Positions 7,293 through 19,713 of a DNA stretch of 64,000 nucleotides are shown one piece after another (position 1 is the stretch's first letter; each line of letters begins with the position of its first letter). Source of the stretch: CAVQJU01 sp963729215 (GTDB lineage Bacteria; Acidobacteriota; Vicinamibacteria; Vicinamibacterales; CAVVIG01); NCBI GenBank assembly GCA_963729215.1, contig CAVSND010000028.1, positions 248,001-312,000 on the forward strand, given 5' to 3'. The notes under the pieces are model-generated. The model made no database searches and was not told the DNA's origin. It saw only the letters and a list, made by a program, of their open reading frames with translations. The position numbers and the translations under genes were made by a program.

Positions 7293-7402
7293 ATGGAGAA
7301 CCACCTCGTTTCTGGAGGGCAAGGATACTCCCATCCGGTTGCGTGGTAGAGTCGGCGATCGAGGCGCCGGCGCGGGCCTTCGGGCGCCACAGAGAGGGCT
7401 CC

Positions 7403-8629
7403 ATGGTGATGCGTCACGTGTTGCGGCGCCCGCTGATCGCATGGGGAATTGTGGCCGTCTGCTGTGCGGCCCCACGGCCGCTCTCCGCACAGGACAGGCC
7501 GGTTCCTGTCGCACCGGGCCGTGCTGTCGTCTCGCCCGAAGTCGGGACCGACCGGCGAGTGACGTTTCGCATCTTCGCGGCCGACGCCCAGAAAGTCGAA
7601 CTCCGCAGCCCGGGCGACATTCCCGGAGTGGGCGGGCCTGGTGTCGCGCCCACTCAGCTGCAGAAGGGACCCGACGGCGTGTGGGAAGGCACCATTGGTC
7701 CCCTTCCGCCAGGCGCCTATCGCTACGCGTTCACCGTGAATGGCCTCGCCATCGTGGACGCGCGCAATCCGATGACCAGCCAGACGAATCTGACGGTCTA
7801 CAGCCTGGTCGTCGTGCCTGGCTCGGACGTCTTCGACACGAAAAACGTGCCGCACGGCGCGGTGGCTTCCGTCTTCTACAATTCGAGCGCACTTGACGGC
7901 ATTCGCCGGACGCATGTGTATACGCCGCCCGGTTACGAAGCCAATCGCGACCGGTACCCCGTGCTATACCTCCTGCACGGCGCCGGCGATGTCGACGAGT
8001 CCTGGACGTCGGTCGGCCGCGCAGGCTTCATCCTCGACAATCTGATCGCCGCGGGCAAGGCGAAGCCGATGCTTGTCGTGATGCCGGCCGGCCACGTCGA
8101 CGGCGCGGGCGCCGCGATCGGCGCTCCGGCGTCGTCCACGGGCGGTCCTCAGGATTTACCGGGCATCGGCGCGGGGCCGGACCCGTTCGCCAATGATTTC
8201 CTGACAGACCTCGTGCCCTACATCGAGAAGCACTACCGCGTGCTCACGGATCGCCAGAGCCGCGCGATTGCGGGGCTCTCGATGGGTGGCAATCAGACCT
8301 TGAACATCGCCATTCCACGCCTCGACAAGTTCGGGTACATCGGTGTGTTCAGCTCCGGGATTATCGGAGGAGGCCGCGGGGCTCCGCCCATCATGGACAA
8401 GTGGGAAGCGCGGAATCTGGCGTACCTCGACAAGGCCGCCGCCAAATCTGGCCTCCGGCTCCTCTGGTTCAGCACCGGCAAAGACGATTTCCTCATCCAG
8501 ACGACTCGGGACAGCGTTCAACTGCTGAAGAAGCACGGCTTCAAACCGGTGTTCGTCGAGAGCGAAGGCGCTCACACGTGGCTCAACTGGCGCGACTACC
8601 TCGCCGCATTCGCGCAGCAGCTGTTTTAG
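7403..8629 (+). CDS. Secreted esterase, enterochelin/feruloyl-esterase-like (alpha/beta hydrolase)
   Basis: A 408-aa exported hydrolase. A signal peptide (RRPLIAWGIVAVCCAAPRPL, ending Ser-Ala-Gln) is followed by an early-set/CBM48-like domain (about 45-140, with VTFRIFAADAQKVELRSPG) and an esterase D/Fes-like alpha/beta-hydrolase domain. The oxyanion strand is YLLHGAGDVDESW, the nucleophile elbow GLSMGGNQT, and the catalytic His likely in EGAHTWLNWRDYL; the Asp may be in STGKDDFL. This architecture is common in extracellular xylan- or feruloyl-esterases and in enterobactin-esterase-like proteins; the true ester is not known. AGAGAGGG precedes ATG 7403, which fixes the start over the longer frame. 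Confidence 0.85.
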   Translation: MVMRHVLRRPLIAWGIVAVCCAAPRPLSAQDRPVPVAPGRAVVSPEVGTDRRVTFRIFAADAQKVELRSPGDIPGVGGPGVAPTQLQKGPDGVWEGTIGPLPPGAYRYAFTVNGLAIVDARNPMTSQTNLTVYSLVVVPGSDVFDTKNVPHGAVASVFYNSSALDGIRRTHVYTPPGYEANRDRYPVLYLLHGAGDVDESWTSVGRAGFILDNLIAAGKAKPMLVVMPAGHVDGAGAAIGAPASSTGGPQDLPGIGAGPDPFANDFLTDLVPYIEKHYRVLTDRQSRAIAGLSMGGNQTLNIAIPRLDKFGYIGVFSSGIIGGGRGAPPIMDKWEARNLAYLDKAAAKSGLRLLWFSTGKDDFLIQTTRDSVQLLKKHGFKPVFVESEGAHTWLNWRDYLAAFAQQLF

Positions 8630-8690
8630 CTCCTCGTACGCTAGACTCGTGAGCTTCGCCGCGCAGAACAGCGGTGGCTGAGGATGTTTT

Positions 8691-9797
8691 ATGGACGTCG
8701 CGCGACTTCATAGTCTGGTCGAGGAGATCGCGGCAGACGAGGGAAACAAGTCCCTCGCCAGGCTTCTGCAGGCCGTCGAAGACGCGTACGCCAGCTCGGT
8801 GCGCTTGCCGACGTCGGATACCGCCCACGCGTACGAAGACGCACTCGCCGAATTCATCCGCGCCGCGCGCGAGGCTCGCGCCCTGACGATGACGCCGGCC
8901 AAGCTCGCCATGCTCGAGGAACTGCACGCGGCTGACCTGGTCGGCAGCGGCCTGATCGACCGCGTCGAGCAAATCCTCTCGGCTGGCGTATCGCCGGCGA
9001 CCATCATGGACAACCTCCGCACCCTCGCGGCGCGCATGACAAAGCTTCACGCGACGTTCGAGATGCTGCGCGTGGGTCTTGACGACCTCGGAGTGGCGAG
9101 GAACGGCCCAGCAGGCGAAGACGCGCACGCGGAAATCCGCCTGCCGGCAGGCGCGTATGACGGCAGCCTCGGCGGCCTGGCGCGCGAATCGGAGGAGCTG
9201 AACGACGCGTTGTTCGTGATCGTGGAAGCTGCCACCGGCGCGCGGTCATTGCTCACGGTCCGCGTCGTGAGTACAGGCGCGTCGGGGATCGTGGTCAGCC
9301 TGGATCTGGCGTCGGCGACGCTGTTGCTGAGCGTCTCCGTTCAACTCCTGGGCATCATTCGCGACAGAATGGCACTGAAGCAAACCCGTACCGATCTCGA
9401 ACGGCAACAGGCACCCGAACGCATCCAGTCGGAGCTCGCCGTCTGGCATCAGCAACAGGAAGACGGGGCGGTCGTGCGGCTGCGCGACGAAGTGCTGTCG
9501 GCGGTCCATGACGTCGAACGACGCGCTGAAATGGCGGACGCGGCCGAACGGGCGCTTCGTTATCTGGCCGATCGATTCCAGGCCGGCATGCGGATCAGCG
9601 TCGAGACGGCGTCCGCTGAGGACGATGTGCAAGCCGACCTCCATGCACAGATCGCCGACCTCCAGCAGAGGGCCCTCGAACTCGCGACCGAGATTTCCAG
9701 TCCGCCTGCGCGCGGCGTCTCGTATTCCTACCCTCCGCGCCTGCGCCTGGCCCGGCGAAAGCCAAGCCGGGTGTCGCTTCCTCCGATGGTTCGCTAG
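8691..9797 (+). CDS. Hypothetical protein, helical
   Basis: A 368-aa protein I do not recognise. It is mostly helical: an N-terminal Asp/Glu/Ala-rich region (1-130), a middle part with a Val/Leu-rich strand-like stretch (about 190-225, SGIVVSLDLASATLLLSVSV) that is too polar for a confident membrane span, and a C-terminal Gln/Glu/Arg-rich coiled-coil-like segment (225-330). The tail (about 345-368) is Arg/Pro-rich. GAGGA lies seven bases before the ATG. It immediately precedes the CobS/CobT-like pair on the same strand, with a small hairpin between, so it could be an accessory factor of that pair (inference) or unrelated. Confidence 0.7.
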   Translation: MDVARLHSLVEEIAADEGNKSLARLLQAVEDAYASSVRLPTSDTAHAYEDALAEFIRAAREARALTMTPAKLAMLEELHAADLVGSGLIDRVEQILSAGVSPATIMDNLRTLAARMTKLHATFEMLRVGLDDLGVARNGPAGEDAHAEIRLPAGAYDGSLGGLARESEELNDALFVIVEAATGARSLLTVRVVSTGASGIVVSLDLASATLLLSVSVQLLGIIRDRMALKQTRTDLERQQAPERIQSELAVWHQQQEDGAVVRLRDEVLSAVHDVERRAEMADAAERALRYLADRFQAGMRISVETASAEDDVQADLHAQIADLQQRALELATEISSPPARGVSYSYPPRLRLARRKPSRVSLPPMVR

Positions 9798-9815
9798 CGC
9801 GTCAGCCCGTGCATC

Positions 9816-9834
9816 GCCCCGACCCCTTCGGGGC
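9816..9834 (+). terminator. Small GC hairpin between unknown gene and AAA+ gene
   Basis: GCCCCGA and TCGGGGC form a perfect 7-bp stem with a 5-base loop. No T-run follows, and a TACAAT box (9841-9846) comes next, so it may separate two transcripts or be part of the leader of the next gene. Confidence 0.35.
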
Positions 9835-9859
9835 CCGCGATACAATACTTGCGGCTCCC

Positions 9860-10837
9860 ATGGACGCGACTCCCCTGCATCTTCCCGATATCGTTCGGCC
9901 GGCCCGCGAGTTGTTCAAGATCGACTCGGACCTGCAGGTCCCGGCCTTTTCGCGGGCCGACGAGCACGTGCCGCCGCTCGACCCCGACTACGTCTTCGAC
10001 TACGACACGACCCTGGCCCTGCTCGCCGGCTTCATGCACAACCGCCGGGTAATGGTTCAGGGCCGGCACGGCACCGGCAAGTCGAGCCATGTCGAGCAGG
10101 TGGCGTCGCGGCTCAACTGGCCCTGCGTGCGAGTCAATCTCGACGGCCATGTCAGCCGCATGGATCTGATTGGGAAGGACGCCATCGTCATCAGGGACGA
10201 CAAGCAGATCACCGAGTTTCAGCCCGGCATGCTGACGTGGGCGCTGCAGCGTCCGTGCGCGCTCGTGTTCGACGAGTACGACGCCGGCCGGGCCGACGTG
10301 ATGTTCGTCATTCAGCGCGTCCTCGAAGTCGAAGGACGCCTGACACTCCTCGATCAAAGCCGCGTCATCGAGCCGCATCCCGCCTTTCGGCTCTTCGCCA
10401 CGGCAAACACCGTCGGACTCGGCGACGCGACCGGTCTCTACCACGGCACGCAACCCTTGAATCAGGGCCAGATGGATCGGTGGAACATCGTCGTCACGCT
10501 GAACTACCTCGAACACGACCGCGAGGTTGAGGTCGTGCTCGCGCGCTGCCCCGAATACAGGAGCGCGGACGGACGGGCGAAGGTCAGCGCCATGATTGCC
10601 CTCGCGAACCTGACGCGTCGTGGATTTGCCGACGGCGACCTCTCCACCGTCATGTCACCGCGGACCGTCGTCACGTGGGCGGAAAACACGACCCTGTTTC
10701 ACGACCAGGCGCTCGCCTTCAAGCTGACATTCCTGAACCGTTGTGACGAAGACGAGCAGATGCTCGTCGCCGAGTACTACCAGCGCTGCGTCGGTGACGA
10801 GCTCGCCGTCGCCCGGCCGGGCCCCGGCCGGCGATAG
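9860..10837 (+). CDS. CobS-like MoxR-type AAA+ ATPase
   Basis: A 325-aa AAA+ protein of the CobS/MoxR group. After an N-terminal segment like that of CobS (ending HVPPLDPDYVFDYDTTLAL) come Walker A GRHGTGKSS, the strand ALVFDEYDAGRADVMFV carrying Walker B, and sensor 1 LFATANTVGLGD. Length and order match cobaltochelatase subunit CobS. The next gene, 8 bases downstream, is a CobT-like vWA protein, the usual partner. No CobN or other cobalamin gene is in the window, so the pair may either insert cobalt into the corrin ring with a CobN elsewhere or act as a general MoxR/vWA chaperone. ATG 9860 is preferred over a GTG-type extension because the family similarity starts there. Confidence 0.85.
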   Translation: MDATPLHLPDIVRPARELFKIDSDLQVPAFSRADEHVPPLDPDYVFDYDTTLALLAGFMHNRRVMVQGRHGTGKSSHVEQVASRLNWPCVRVNLDGHVSRMDLIGKDAIVIRDDKQITEFQPGMLTWALQRPCALVFDEYDAGRADVMFVIQRVLEVEGRLTLLDQSRVIEPHPAFRLFATANTVGLGDATGLYHGTQPLNQGQMDRWNIVVTLNYLEHDREVEVVLARCPEYRSADGRAKVSAMIALANLTRRGFADGDLSTVMSPRTVVTWAENTTLFHDQALAFKLTFLNRCDEDEQMLVAEYYQRCVGDELAVARPGPGRR

Positions 10838-10845
10838 GGACATCC

Positions 10846-12491
10846 GTGCCGGGACCGTTCCCCGCGATCACGGTCGAGGCGGTCGGCGCCTGCAGCCGGA
10901 CGCTGGCGGGGTCGCTCGCGGCGGGGAGTATCGACGCGATGCTCGCGCTGTCAGATGCGGCGACCGTCGGCGGGCTTCGGGCGTTCGGGGATCGGCTGGC
11001 CATCAGGCAGCGCTTTCACGACCCGGATGTCCATCGTCGACATCAACCCGCGGACAAGCTCCCCGCCGATCTCTTCGCGGCCCTCGAAGACGCGAGGCTC
11101 GATGCGATCGGCGCGCGCTGGATGGCCGGTATCGCCCGCAACCTGCTCGCGCACCCGGGGGGCGCAGACGACGGTGCGCGATGGCTCGCGTTCGGGATTC
11201 TCGCCGGCAGGCCTGCCCCACCCGGAAAGGACACCATGGCCGCAGGCGTCGCGCGCGTCCTGCCCGCACCGCTGCTCGACGCGCTGAGCGGCCTCGCAGC
11301 CGACCTCGAGAACCAGCCGCGATTCGCGGCCGCCGCTGCCGCCTGGGCACAGGCCGCTGCCCCGCACATCCCGCGAGCGGCGAGTCCCGACGATGCCTGG
11401 AAGCGCGTCGCGCTCGCAACGCGCACCGTCGCGCGCCAGCTCCCTGAACGCGGCGACCCCGGAGGAAGCCGGGCTTCGCTCAGGAAAGACCAGCGAGCCG
11501 CGCAAGGCGCGAATGCCGACGCGGCCGCAGGCGCGACTGTCAGCGCGGGCGACGCGCGATACCCGGGTTACCAGGCGTACACCACGGCCCACGATCGGGT
11601 CGTGAACGCGGCCGATCTCGGCAAGCCGCGAGGAACTCGCCCGCTTCCGCGCGAAACTGGACGCCGAGCTGACGTCGGTTCGATCGGTCATCGCCCGCCT
11701 GGCCAAGCGGCTGCTTCGAGCCCTGATGGCGAGCCAGGTGCGCGAGTGGCGTTTCGACCTGGACGAGGGCCAGCTCGACGGATCGCGGCTGGCCACGCTC
11801 GTCGCCAGCCGCGGGCGCGCCCGCCCGTTCAAACAGGAAAGCGAATCGCCGTTCCCAAGCACCGTCGTGACCCTGCTGATCGATCATTCAGGATCGATGC
11901 GCGGCCGTCCCATGCTGATCGCGGCGCTGACGGTCGAAATCTTCGCACGCGTGCTGGAACGCTGCGGCGTCAAATGCGAGGTGCTCGGATTTACAACGCG
12001 GGAATGGGATGGCGGTGAACCGGCGCGCGAGTGGGCCGCCAACAGCTATCCGGAGCACCCCGGCCGGCTCAACGCGCTCGAGCACATCATCATCAAAAGC
12101 GCCGACGTTCCCTGGAGGCGTGCGCGCGTCGCCCTGGGCCTCTTCCTGCACGACGAGATGCTCAAGGAAAACATCGACGGCGAGGCCTTGTTGTGGGCCC
12201 ACGGAAGGCTGCTGCAGCGCTCGGAGGCGAGACGGATCCTCGTTGTGGTGTCCGACGGCACGCCGATGGACGAGGCGACGATGGCGGCCAACGGTCACGA
12301 CTATCTCGAGAGTCATCTTCAGGCCGTCGTTCGCGATATCGAGACGAGCGTCGCCGGTCCAGCTGGCCGCGATCGGGATCGGCCACAACGTGTCGTCCTT
12401 CTATCGAAACGCGACACGGATCGCGCGCATCGAGCAGCTCGGTCCGGCGCTCACCGCCAAGCTGATGGCGCTCCTGGCACCTCGTACGTAG
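10846..12491 (+). CDS. CobT-like vWA-domain protein (two apparent frameshifts)
   Basis: Reconstructed as about 547 aa over three reading frames. The N-terminal third (from GTG 10846) is helical and Ala-rich; frame then changes near 11625-11629, just after YQAYTTAHDRVVNAADLGK, and again near 12345-12350, just before SPVQLAAIGIGHNVSSFY. Each change is explained by one surplus base. The vWA domain shows the MIDAS motif DHSGSMRG, then VLGFTTREWDGG and VVSDGTPMDEAT. This order matches CobT, which pairs with CobS in aerobic cobaltochelatase. Since the sequence is well conserved in each frame right up to both breaks, errors in the sequence are more likely than decay. The stop TAG (12489-12491) is the first triplet of a TAGCG repeat. 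Confidence 0.75.
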
Positions 12492-12514
12492 CGTCCGCTC
12501 CAGCCGGACGTCCG
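12489..12514 (+). repeat. TAGCGTCCGC palindromic repeat (short copy)
   Basis: TAGCGTCCGC-TCCAGC-CGGACGT resembles the minus-strand reading of the element at 19649-19699 (TAGCGTCCGCCTTCAGGCGGACGT). It begins at the stop codon of the CobT-like gene and contains a short stem GTCCG/CGGAC. Confidence 0.6.
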
Positions 12515-12558
12515 TTGACCACGTCAGACCGGCGGCACGATAAGATCAACGTCTCGAC

Positions 12559-12963
12559 ATGGCTGACCACGAGCCTAAACCGGACAGCGTTCGCCTGGAT
12601 ATCTGGCTCGACGTCGCGTGCCTGTTCAAGACGCGCTCCGCCGCTCAGAAGGCGTGCACGAGCGGAAAGATAGATGTCAACGGGCAGGCGGCCAAGCCCC
12701 ACCGGCAACTCCGTGTCGGCGATGCGCTCGACATCGGCCGGCCCTACGGCCGCAAGCAGCGCGTCATCGTCCGGGGCCTGGCCGAGCGCCATGCGCCCAA
12801 AGCGGACGCGCGCCAGCTCTACGAGGACCTGACGCCGCCGCCGACCGCGGAAGAAATCCAGATGCGGCGGATGGAACGCATCTTCCGCGCGCAGATGACG
12901 CCTCCCAGGGCGCCCGATAAGCGCCAGCGCCGCGCCCTGCGCGAGCTGAAGGAACGCGGCTAG
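12559..12963 (+). CDS. S4-domain RNA-binding protein (Hsp15/HslR-like)
   Basis: A 134-aa protein with an S4 domain at about residues 10-65: RLDIWLDVACLFKTRSAAQK, then ACTSGKIDVNG and the basic end RPYGRKQRVIV. This matches Hsp15 (HslR), which binds free 50S subunits with stalled nascent chains. The tail (80-134) is charged and Arg/Lys-rich, as in HslR relatives. A possible promoter is TTGACC (12515-12520) with GATAAG (12539-12544), 18 bases apart. Its stop overlaps the stop of the convergent TerC gene in the shared tetranucleotide CTAG. Confidence 0.85.
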   Translation: MADHEPKPDSVRLDIWLDVACLFKTRSAAQKACTSGKIDVNGQAAKPHRQLRVGDALDIGRPYGRKQRVIVRGLAERHAPKADARQLYEDLTPPPTAEEIQMRRMERIFRAQMTPPRAPDKRQRRALRELKERG

Positions 12964-13712
12964 TCCACCCTCTTGTCCCAGAGCTTCCGCGCCTGGTCAC
13001 CTTTGGCGGGCGGCGGCAGACGCGCGTGCAGCGCCTGCCGGCGAGCGTAGAGAAATGACGACACGAAGATCGTGACGACGACGGTCAGCGAAATCCACTC
13101 GGGGATTTCGAATTGGATGATGCCTTGTTTGTGCAGGAACTCGAGCAGTAACTGGGCGCCGACCCAGGCGATGATCGCGAAAGCGCCGTCCACCAGCTGC
13201 GGGTACTGCTCGATCAGCGTCAGCAGCCTGCCGATCACGAACCGCATCGCGACGATGCCAAGCATGCCCCCTGTGAGGATGACCCAGAGCTTCGACGACA
13301 TGGCGACGGCGATCACAATTGAGTCAACGGCGAACACGATGTCGGTGAGCTCGACCTTGACGACCGTCGCCCAGAACGGACTGAGGCCGAGCCACGGCCG
13401 CGCACGCGGCGGCGTGCGGCGGGTTTCGGCGTTCGATCGGAAGAAGTGCTCGAACGAGAGATAGAGGAGGTACGCGGCGCCCGCCAGCTTCACCCACCCC
13501 AGCTGGATCAGGTACGCGGCCGCGAGTGTCGCGGCGCCACGGAAGAGGAACGCGCCGACGATGCCGTACCGGAGAGCCTTTTGCTGCTCGCTCTTCGGCA
13601 AGCCGAGCACGAGCATGGCCAGCACCATCGCGTTGTCGGCGCTGAGGACCCCCTCGAGCCCCACGAGGAGCGCGATGGTGAGGAGGTCCGACGGATGAAA
13701 CACGTCTGACAT
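12960..13712 (-). CDS. TerC/YkoY-family integral membrane protein
   Basis: A 250-aa membrane protein of the TerC family (metal-ion efflux or metalation of exoenzymes in better-studied members; the E. coli relatives include Alx and YgjT). Seven or so hydrophobic helices are visible. Family acidic motifs are present: GLEGVLSADNAMVLAM near the start and VELTDIVFAVDSIVIA near residue 120, which hold the Asp/Asn/Glu residues thought to bind Mn or Ca. The start ATG at 13712 faces the hspR promoter. The 3' end overlaps the S4 gene by four bases. In other bacteria Mn riboswitches control such genes; I see none here. Confidence 0.88.
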   Translation of the reverse strand: MSDVFHPSDLLTIALLVGLEGVLSADNAMVLAMLVLGLPKSEQQKALRYGIVGAFLFRGAATLAAAYLIQLGWVKLAGAAYLLYLSFEHFFRSNAETRRTPPRARPWLGLSPFWATVVKVELTDIVFAVDSIVIAVAMSSKLWVILTGGMLGIVAMRFVIGRLLTLIEQYPQLVDGAFAIIAWVGAQLLLEFLHKQGIIQFEIPEWISLTVVVTIFVSSFLYARRQALHARLPPPAKGDQARKLWDKRVD

Positions 13713-13727
13713 TGTGGCCCACCAGCC

Positions 13728-13773
13728 TTGACACGAACCGTATCAAGTCCTATACTTGCATCGGCGCAACTTG
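13728..13773 (+). promoter_or_regulatory. hspR-dnaJ-clpB promoter with inverted-repeat operator
   Basis: TTGACA (13728-13733) and TATACT (13751-13756), 17 bases apart, form a near-perfect vegetative promoter. CAAGT-CCTAT-ACTTG (13744-13758) is an inverted repeat overlapping the -10 box, and a third ACTTG lies at 13769-13773. HspR of Actinobacteria binds CTTGAGT-N7-ACTCAAG (HAIR); here the half-sites are related but face the other way, so this is a candidate operator for the HspR encoded next. Confidence 0.65.
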
Positions 13774-13790
13774 GACCTGACGCAATCCTG

Positions 13791-14147
13791 ATGAGACTCG
13801 ATCAAGATCTTTACCTAATCAGCATGGCCGCCCGGATGCTGGGCATGCATCCTCAGACGCTGAGAAAGTACGAACGTCTCGGACTCGTCCAGCCGAGCCG
13901 CTCCATCGGCAGCATGCGAGTGTATTCGCGCGACGAGCTGGAGCGTCTCCGGCTCATCAAGCGCCTCGTCGACGACGGCGGGATCAACCTCGCCGGCGTG
14001 CAGCGGCTGCTCTCGATTGCCGACATCGTGCAGCGGATCCGTCCGCTCGTGACCAACTCGCGCGAGGACGCCCTCTCCGCGCGCGACGCCCGCCGCCGTC
14101 TCGGTCAGGAGCTGGACGAGCTGCTGCGCATGCTGGGTATGGACTAG
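13791..14147 (+). CDS. hspR: HspR-like MerR-family heat-shock repressor
   Basis: A 118-aa MerR-type regulator. The helix-turn-helix and wing read YLISMAARMLGMHPQTLRKY, ERLGLVQPSR and MRVYSRDELERLRLIKRL, the standard HspR pattern (residues 5-60), followed by a helical tail. It lies three bases ahead of dnaJ and then clpB, the classical HspR regulon, so it probably represses its own operon, with an inverted repeat over the -10 box as operator. ATG 13791 gives the family-typical N-terminus; the open frame upstream covers the promoter itself. HspR normally needs DnaK as co-repressor; dnaK is not in the window. Confidence 0.88.
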   Translation: MRLDQDLYLISMAARMLGMHPQTLRKYERLGLVQPSRSIGSMRVYSRDELERLRLIKRLVDDGGINLAGVQRLLSIADIVQRIRPLVTNSREDALSARDARRRLGQELDELLRMLGMD

Positions 14148-14149
14148 CG

Positions 14150-15151
14150 ATGGACTTCAAGGACTACTACGCGACGCTCGGAGTCCCGAAGACGGCCTCG
14201 GACAAGGAACTGAAGCAGGCGTACCGCAAGCTGGCGCGCAAGCACCATCCGGACGTCAATGCGGGTGACAAGGCCGCTGAGAGTCGCTTCAAGGAAGTCA
14301 ACGAAGCCTACGAAGTCCTCGGCGATCCCGCGAAGCGCAAAAAGTACGACGAGCTGGGCGCGAACTGGCGTCAGTACGAGCAGGCCGGTGCCGGGGCTGG
14401 GCCGGGGTTTGGCGGCCAGCCGGGCGGCGCCTGGAACGTCAACATGGGCGGGCAGCCCGGCGGCTTCCGCACGATGACGCCGGAAGAGATGCACGAGATG
14501 TTCGGTGACGGGGATCCGTTCTCCGACTTCTTTCACACGTTTTTCGGCGGCAGCGCGGGCCCGGATCGGTCGGGCCGCGGCCGCGGTGGGCGTGCGCGCG
14601 GCCGCAAGGGGCGCGACGTCGAGCAGGAGATCGAGCTCGGCCTCGAGGAGGCGTATCACGGTTCGACGCGCCGCTTCTCGCTCGCCTTCGACGGGCACGA
14701 GCGCAACGTCGACGTCAGGATACCCGCGGGTATCGGGGATGGCTCCCGCGTACGGGTTGGCGGCGAAGGGGAACAGGGTTCGGGCGGCGCGGAATCCGGC
14801 GACTTGTATCTTCGTATCCGGCTGACGCCGCATCCGTCGTTCGAACGAAAGGGACGCGATCTGTACGCGCGCGTGAGCATTCCCCTCACAACGGCCGTTC
14901 TTGGAGGCGAGGCGGAGGTGCGCACCCTTGGCGGCAAGTCGCTGCGGCTCAAGGTGCCGCCGACGACGCAACAAGGCCAGGTCTTCCGTTTGAAGGGTCA
15001 GGGCATGCCGGTGGTCGGGAAGCCCGAGGAGCATGGCGACTTGTACGCCACGGCGGACGTCCAGCTTCCCCGCCAGCTGACGCCGGAACAGCGAACGCAT
15101 TTCGAGGAACTTCAAAAACTGGAGAAGGCGACCAGCAATTCCGCCGCCTGA
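14150..15151 (+). CDS. DnaJ/CbpA-type co-chaperone (type II, no zinc finger)
   Basis: A 333-aa J-domain protein. The J domain (about 3-67) contains the HPD signature in KHHPDVNAG. A Gly-rich linker with GFGGQPGG-like stretches follows to about 150, then the two beta-barrel substrate-binding domains (IELGLEEAYHGSTRRF, RVGGEGEQGSGG, LRLKVPPTTQQGQVFRLKG). The four CxxCxGxG repeats of true DnaJ are absent, so it is of the CbpA/DnaJ2 type, which works with DnaK. It starts 2 bases after hspR and ends 9 bases before clpB; all are surely one transcript. Stimulates DnaK ATPase and hands clients to DnaK and ClpB (family knowledge). Confidence 0.92.
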   Translation: MDFKDYYATLGVPKTASDKELKQAYRKLARKHHPDVNAGDKAAESRFKEVNEAYEVLGDPAKRKKYDELGANWRQYEQAGAGAGPGFGGQPGGAWNVNMGGQPGGFRTMTPEEMHEMFGDGDPFSDFFHTFFGGSAGPDRSGRGRGGRARGRKGRDVEQEIELGLEEAYHGSTRRFSLAFDGHERNVDVRIPAGIGDGSRVRVGGEGEQGSGGAESGDLYLRIRLTPHPSFERKGRDLYARVSIPLTTAVLGGEAEVRTLGGKSLRLKVPPTTQQGQVFRLKGQGMPVVGKPEEHGDLYATADVQLPRQLTPEQRTHFEELQKLEKATSNSAA

Positions 15152-15160
15152 GCACTGACG

Positions 15161-19648
<4,488 letters not shown>

Positions 19649-19651
<3 letters not shown>

Positions 19652-19699
19652 CGGCTGGCTTCAGCCGGCCGGTGAACGTCCGCCTGAAGGCGGACGCTA
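19649..19699 (+). repeat. TAGCG palindromic repeat with two internal hairpins
   Basis: Outer arms TAGCG (19649-19653) and CGCTA (19695-19699) enclose hairpin 1, CGGCTG-GCTT-CAGCCG (19652-19667), and hairpin 2, GTCCGCC-TGAA-GGCGGAC (19678-19695). Together they could form a three-way junction. It lies between convergent genes and starts at the ftsH stop codon; a related shorter copy is at 12489. Confidence 0.75.
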
Positions 19700-19713
19700 C
19701 GGATGATCGGCCG

